Positions 23,827 to 26,150 of a stretch of DNA of 26,150 bases are shown here, one piece after another (the first letter of the stretch is position 1; the number at the start of each line of letters is the position of its first letter). The stretch comes from a virus. A model generated the notes under the pieces. It had not been told where the DNA came from and searched no databases. It saw only the letters and a list, made by a program, of their open reading frames with translations. Where the stretch lies: positions 1 to 26,150 of IMG/VR virus record IMGVR_UViG_3300023116_000294. One strand, 5' to 3'. The position numbers and the translations under genes are program-made.

Positions 23827-25074
23827 ATGCTCACCCTTCGTCCTCACCAGCAGCGTGCTCTTGCTGCTCTTGAGAACAACACTCACGGTCAAGTCATTGT
23901 CCCCACTGGTGGTGGCAAGACTATCATTATGATCAAGGATGCTCAGCGTCGTCTGACTGCTGCTGCTACGCCACAGACTATTGTAGTGGTCGCCCCACGT
24001 ATTCTACTGGCAAACCAACTCTGTGATGAGTTCTGGTCTGCTTTCAATGGTGATGTTGATGCTGAGTTCTTCCACGTTCACAGTGGTGAGACTTCTTTCG
24101 GCAGCAGCACCAAAGTCCAGAAGATTCAATGTCACGATGCTGTCTGTAAGACTGCTGGTCTTCACCAAGTCATTTTCACCACTTACAATTCGCTCCGTCG
24201 TGTTGTAGAAGCAGGCATTGACATTGACTGTATCTATTACGATGAGGCACACAACTCTGTCCGTCGTGACTTCTTTGAGTCTGTGCTTAATGTTGATGCT
24301 AAGTCCTACTATTTTTTCACTGCCACTCCTAAGCACACCCATTCTCCTTATGGTCGTGGCATGAACAACAGCATGGTTTACGGTCCTATTCTTGAGACTG
24401 TTCCTGCTCCTGAGCTTGTCAACAACGGCAGCATTCTTGCTCCTGAGGTTGTATCCTACGAGGTTGACTTCGAACGAGTCAAGGGTAAGTTCTCTTACGA
24501 ATCTGACAAGGACACTCTCACCAATCTCATTAATGACATTGATGCTGATGGTAACAAGATCCTGATTGCTGCTCCTAGCAGCAAGATCATGTTCAACCTG
24601 CTCACTAAGACTAGTGTGCTTGACTTCTTTCATGACAAGGGTTACGATGTACTTCACATCACCAGCAAGTATGGTGCTTATGTGAACAAGACTAAGGTCA
24701 ACCGTGAGCAGTTCTTTGACACGTTCAATGCTTGGGGCAAAGATCCTAACCGTAAGTTCGTGATCTTCCACTACAGCATCCTGTCTGAAGGCATCAACGT
24801 TCACGGTCTAACACACTGTGTGTTCCTTCGTCAACTGGATGTCATCCAAATGGCACAAACTGTCGGTCGTGTTATCCGTCTTAACAAAGACGACGCTGCT
24901 GACATTGCTTGTGGTAAGATTACCCCAGGCAAGTTCGAGATGTATCGTAAGTCCACTGGCAAGGTCATCGTGCCTGTCTTCAAGAACTACGGTGCTCCCA
25001 CTATCAAACGCCTTCAAAACCTTGTCGATACTATTTTCGTCAAGGGTCTCCCCGCTGTTTCTGTCACTGTCTAA
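23827..25074 (+). CDS. Superfamily 2 DEAH-box helicase (type III restriction/UvsW-like)
   Basis: The protein has 415 residues. Motifs are in order: LRPHQQRAL at the start; Walker A P26-T-G-G-G-K-T32; APRILLANQL (Ia, about 55-64); FTTYNSL; DEAH at 139-142; TAT at 165-167; SEGINVHG (motif V, 320-327); and QTVGRVIR (motif VI, 344-351, arginine finger candidates R348 and R351). Both RecA-like lobes are therefore complete and an ATP-driven nucleic-acid translocase is expected. It resembles the ResIII/UvsW group, but it is shorter than T4 UvsW (587 aa) and its Walker A differs, so I do not name it uvsW. ATG 23827 has AAGG 6 nt upstream. The stop overlaps the HNH start (TAATG). Base composition and codon choice are more GC-rich than in the preceding genes. 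Confidence 0.85.
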   Translation: MLTLRPHQQRALAALENNTHGQVIVPTGGGKTIIMIKDAQRRLTAAATPQTIVVVAPRILLANQLCDEFWSAFNGDVDAEFFHVHSGETSFGSSTKVQKIQCHDAVCKTAGLHQVIFTTYNSLRRVVEAGIDIDCIYYDEAHNSVRRDFFESVLNVDAKSYYFFTATPKHTHSPYGRGMNNSMVYGPILETVPAPELVNNGSILAPEVVSYEVDFERVKGKFSYESDKDTLTNLINDIDADGNKILIAAPSSKIMFNLLTKTSVLDFFHDKGYDVLHITSKYGAYVNKTKVNREQFFDTFNAWGKDPNRKFVIFHYSILSEGINVHGLTHCVFLRQLDVIQMAQTVGRVIRLNKDDAADIACGKITPGKFEMYRKSTGKVIVPVFKNYGAPTIKRLQNLVDTIFVKGLPAVSVTV

Positions 25075-26066
25075 TGGAAAACCAAACACGTGTTATCGGT
25101 AATCAGATCCTTGACTGGCAACAGTGTCAGGGTCTGATTGCTAACAAAAAGACTCTGTTAATGGGTCGTCAATCTGTTCGTGATGCTATTGTAGTTGCTG
25201 AAACTACATGGGAAGAGGCAACAGAGTTCTATTATTCTCTTCCCACTGCTGATCGTGCCATGGTCCGTAAGTCTGGGCAGCAGGGTATCTGTGGTGATGG
25301 TGACAACATTCTGGGTTGGTATGACCCAGAGTCCAACAGTCTCACCAAGAATCCTACCCATGCCCGTGGCATTTCGATCTGCCAAGCATACCTCAATCAA
25401 GGTAGAAAGTGTGCCTACACTCACACTGGTCCTTACAACATTCTGGACTTTCAGGTAGAGCACATTGAGCCTAATGCTGGTGATCATCCAGACAATTGGT
25501 TCCTGGTAGTATACAATGTCAATGAAAATCGTAAGCAGTCTCGTATGACTGCTTTCATTCAACGCTGGGAGGATCGTGCTAAGAATGGTGAGCAAGAGTT
25601 CACCGATTGGTACAATGATCTCAAGAAAGCATCCGACAAGGGTCAACGTGTCAAGGTTAGCATTCTATCCATGACTGAAGATGACCTGAGGGATTATCTC
25701 TTCGAGTGTCCTGCTAAGTATGAGAAATATATGTGGAGAAACATTGGTATGTCATCTCTACAACCATTTCGTTTGACTAAAGCAGGTGTAGCACGTCCTG
25801 GTGGTAGTCAGGGCAACTACAAACCAGTTATGAATACCATTCTTCGTGAGTATCTTCTTGGTAGTAAGGAACTAGCACGACAGATCTTCCGTACTGTTCG
25901 TATTGGTGCTGCCAAATATGTTAATGGTGAGATCAACAACACTGACTATGTTAACATCATGTGTGAGTGTATTGAGTTGTCAAATCACCAGCACGTGAAG
26001 TATAATAGAGAGAAGTTCACTGCCCAAGTCCTCCGTAACACCTATTCATGGCCCCATCTAAAGTAA
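25074..26066 (+). CDS. HNH endonuclease
   Basis: The protein has 330 residues. The start overlaps the helicase stop by one base, so translation is coupled. The HNH core is C113-AYTHTGPYN, then E129-H130-I-E-P, D140-N141-W-F-L-V and N150-E-N152-R-K. This is the usual His, central Asn and final Asn (HNN) arrangement, with the 'NxxK'-type end of the beta-beta-alpha-metal fold. The 110 residues before it (TWEEATEFYYSLP, KSGQQGICGDGD) and 170 after it (MWRNIGMSSLQPFRL, then a helical C-terminus) are not recognised and may give DNA specificity or contact partners. Known: HNH proteins in phages are restriction-type nucleases, homing nucleases or packaging-related. The helicase before and methyltransferase after favour a restriction-like unit, but a free-standing homing endonuclease is possible. 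Confidence 0.85.
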   Translation: MENQTRVIGNQILDWQQCQGLIANKKTLLMGRQSVRDAIVVAETTWEEATEFYYSLPTADRAMVRKSGQQGICGDGDNILGWYDPESNSLTKNPTHARGISICQAYLNQGRKCAYTHTGPYNILDFQVEHIEPNAGDHPDNWFLVVYNVNENRKQSRMTAFIQRWEDRAKNGEQEFTDWYNDLKKASDKGQRVKVSILSMTEDDLRDYLFECPAKYEKYMWRNIGMSSLQPFRLTKAGVARPGGSQGNYKPVMNTILREYLLGSKELARQIFRTVRIGAAKYVNGEINNTDYVNIMCECIELSNHQHVKYNREKFTAQVLRNTYSWPHLK

Positions 26067-26150
26067 CAAACCATTCTCTCTACCGCTATGCTGGTGGGAA
26101 GAATCGTATGAAGAAGGATCTTATCAAGATTATTCGTGATGTCAACCCTG
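26048..26150 (+). CDS. D12-class adenine-N6 DNA methyltransferase (Dam-like), 3'-partial
   Basis: Only 34 residues are present before the window ends. ATG 26048 lies 19 bases inside the HNH gene, continuing the overlapping arrangement. The start reads SLYRYAGGKNRMKKDLIKII. The (F/Y/W)xGGK box followed by a basic/hydrophobic helix is the AdoMet-binding N-terminal motif of Dam/DpnIIA-type methyltransferases (compare WAGGK in E. coli Dam). The catalytic DPPY motif would lie beyond the edge and cannot be checked. The likely role is methylation of phage DNA at adenine in a short motif, either to evade host nucleases or to protect against the neighbouring HNH enzyme. Confidence 0.75.
   Translation, partial: MAPSKVTNHSLYRYAGGKNRMKKDLIKIIRDVNP

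Noticed and set aside
24004-24804. A 266-codon open frame on the minus strand opposite the helicase gene
   Set aside because: It lies wholly within a gene with complete helicase motifs, its product shows no domain, and it is explained by the biased codon use of the + strand gene.
23827-25074. Naming the helicase uvsW
   Set aside because: It shares superfamily 2 motifs but is much shorter than T4 UvsW and lies in a nuclease/methylase cassette. A specific name is not supported without a phylogeny.
1-26150. tRNA genes, CRISPR arrays, insertion sequences, attachment sites
   Set aside because: Coding is almost continuous, with the largest gap (23761-23826) fully explained by a terminator and promoter. 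I saw no cloverleaf, spaced repeat array, transposase or terminal inverted repeats.

Overview
The window reads as part of the genome of a T4-like marine cyanophage (a cyanomyovirus of Synechococcus or Prochlorococcus). I infer this from the AT-rich composition, near-continuous coding on the + strand, very large tail and baseplate proteins, three phage tail collar proteins, and CTAAATA-type late promoter motifs. No sequence search was possible, so the host assignment is inference.

Layout. (1) 1-6308: the 3' part of a giant virion protein (at least 2100 residues) rich in short beta repeats, with a carbohydrate-binding-like module near its end. (2) 6316-9156: two tail collar (short tail fibre type) proteins. 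(3) 9158-15304: four tandem paralogues (525, 381, 562 and 412 aa). Each has its own N-terminal head (vWA-like, DUF4114-like, Cys/Gly-rich, unknown beta-sandwich) fused to one common C-terminal stalk of about 280 residues. Two small genes (105 aa; 58 aa Zn-ribbon) sit between copies 2 and 3. (4) 15306-15703: two more small genes. The second (62 aa) looks like a free-standing version of the stalk's last half-domain. (5) 15714-22412: a 2232-aa tail fibre protein built from about eight copies of the stalk beta domain, a Gly-rich domain, a collar domain and HxH motifs. (6) 22437-23760: a probable tail-fibre assembly chaperone and a 127-aa protein of unknown function. (7) 23769-23801: a rho-independent terminator followed directly by an extended -10 promoter. 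(8) 23827-26150: a differently composed cassette of a superfamily 2 helicase, an HNH endonuclease and the start of a D12-class adenine methyltransferase, with overlapping genes.

Regions 1-6 look like a late operon for the host-recognition apparatus: collar fibres, a set of adhesins with exchangeable heads, the fibre that may carry them, and a chaperone. Region 8 looks like an independently transcribed DNA-processing or restriction-modification-like unit. The most interesting proposal is that one beta domain is split between proteins. The four paralogues and the 62-aa protein end with its first half, and the 2232-aa fibre begins with its second half, which suggests a way of docking interchangeable adhesins. 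There is no gene-free stretch over 300 bases, and I saw no tRNA, CRISPR array or insertion sequence.
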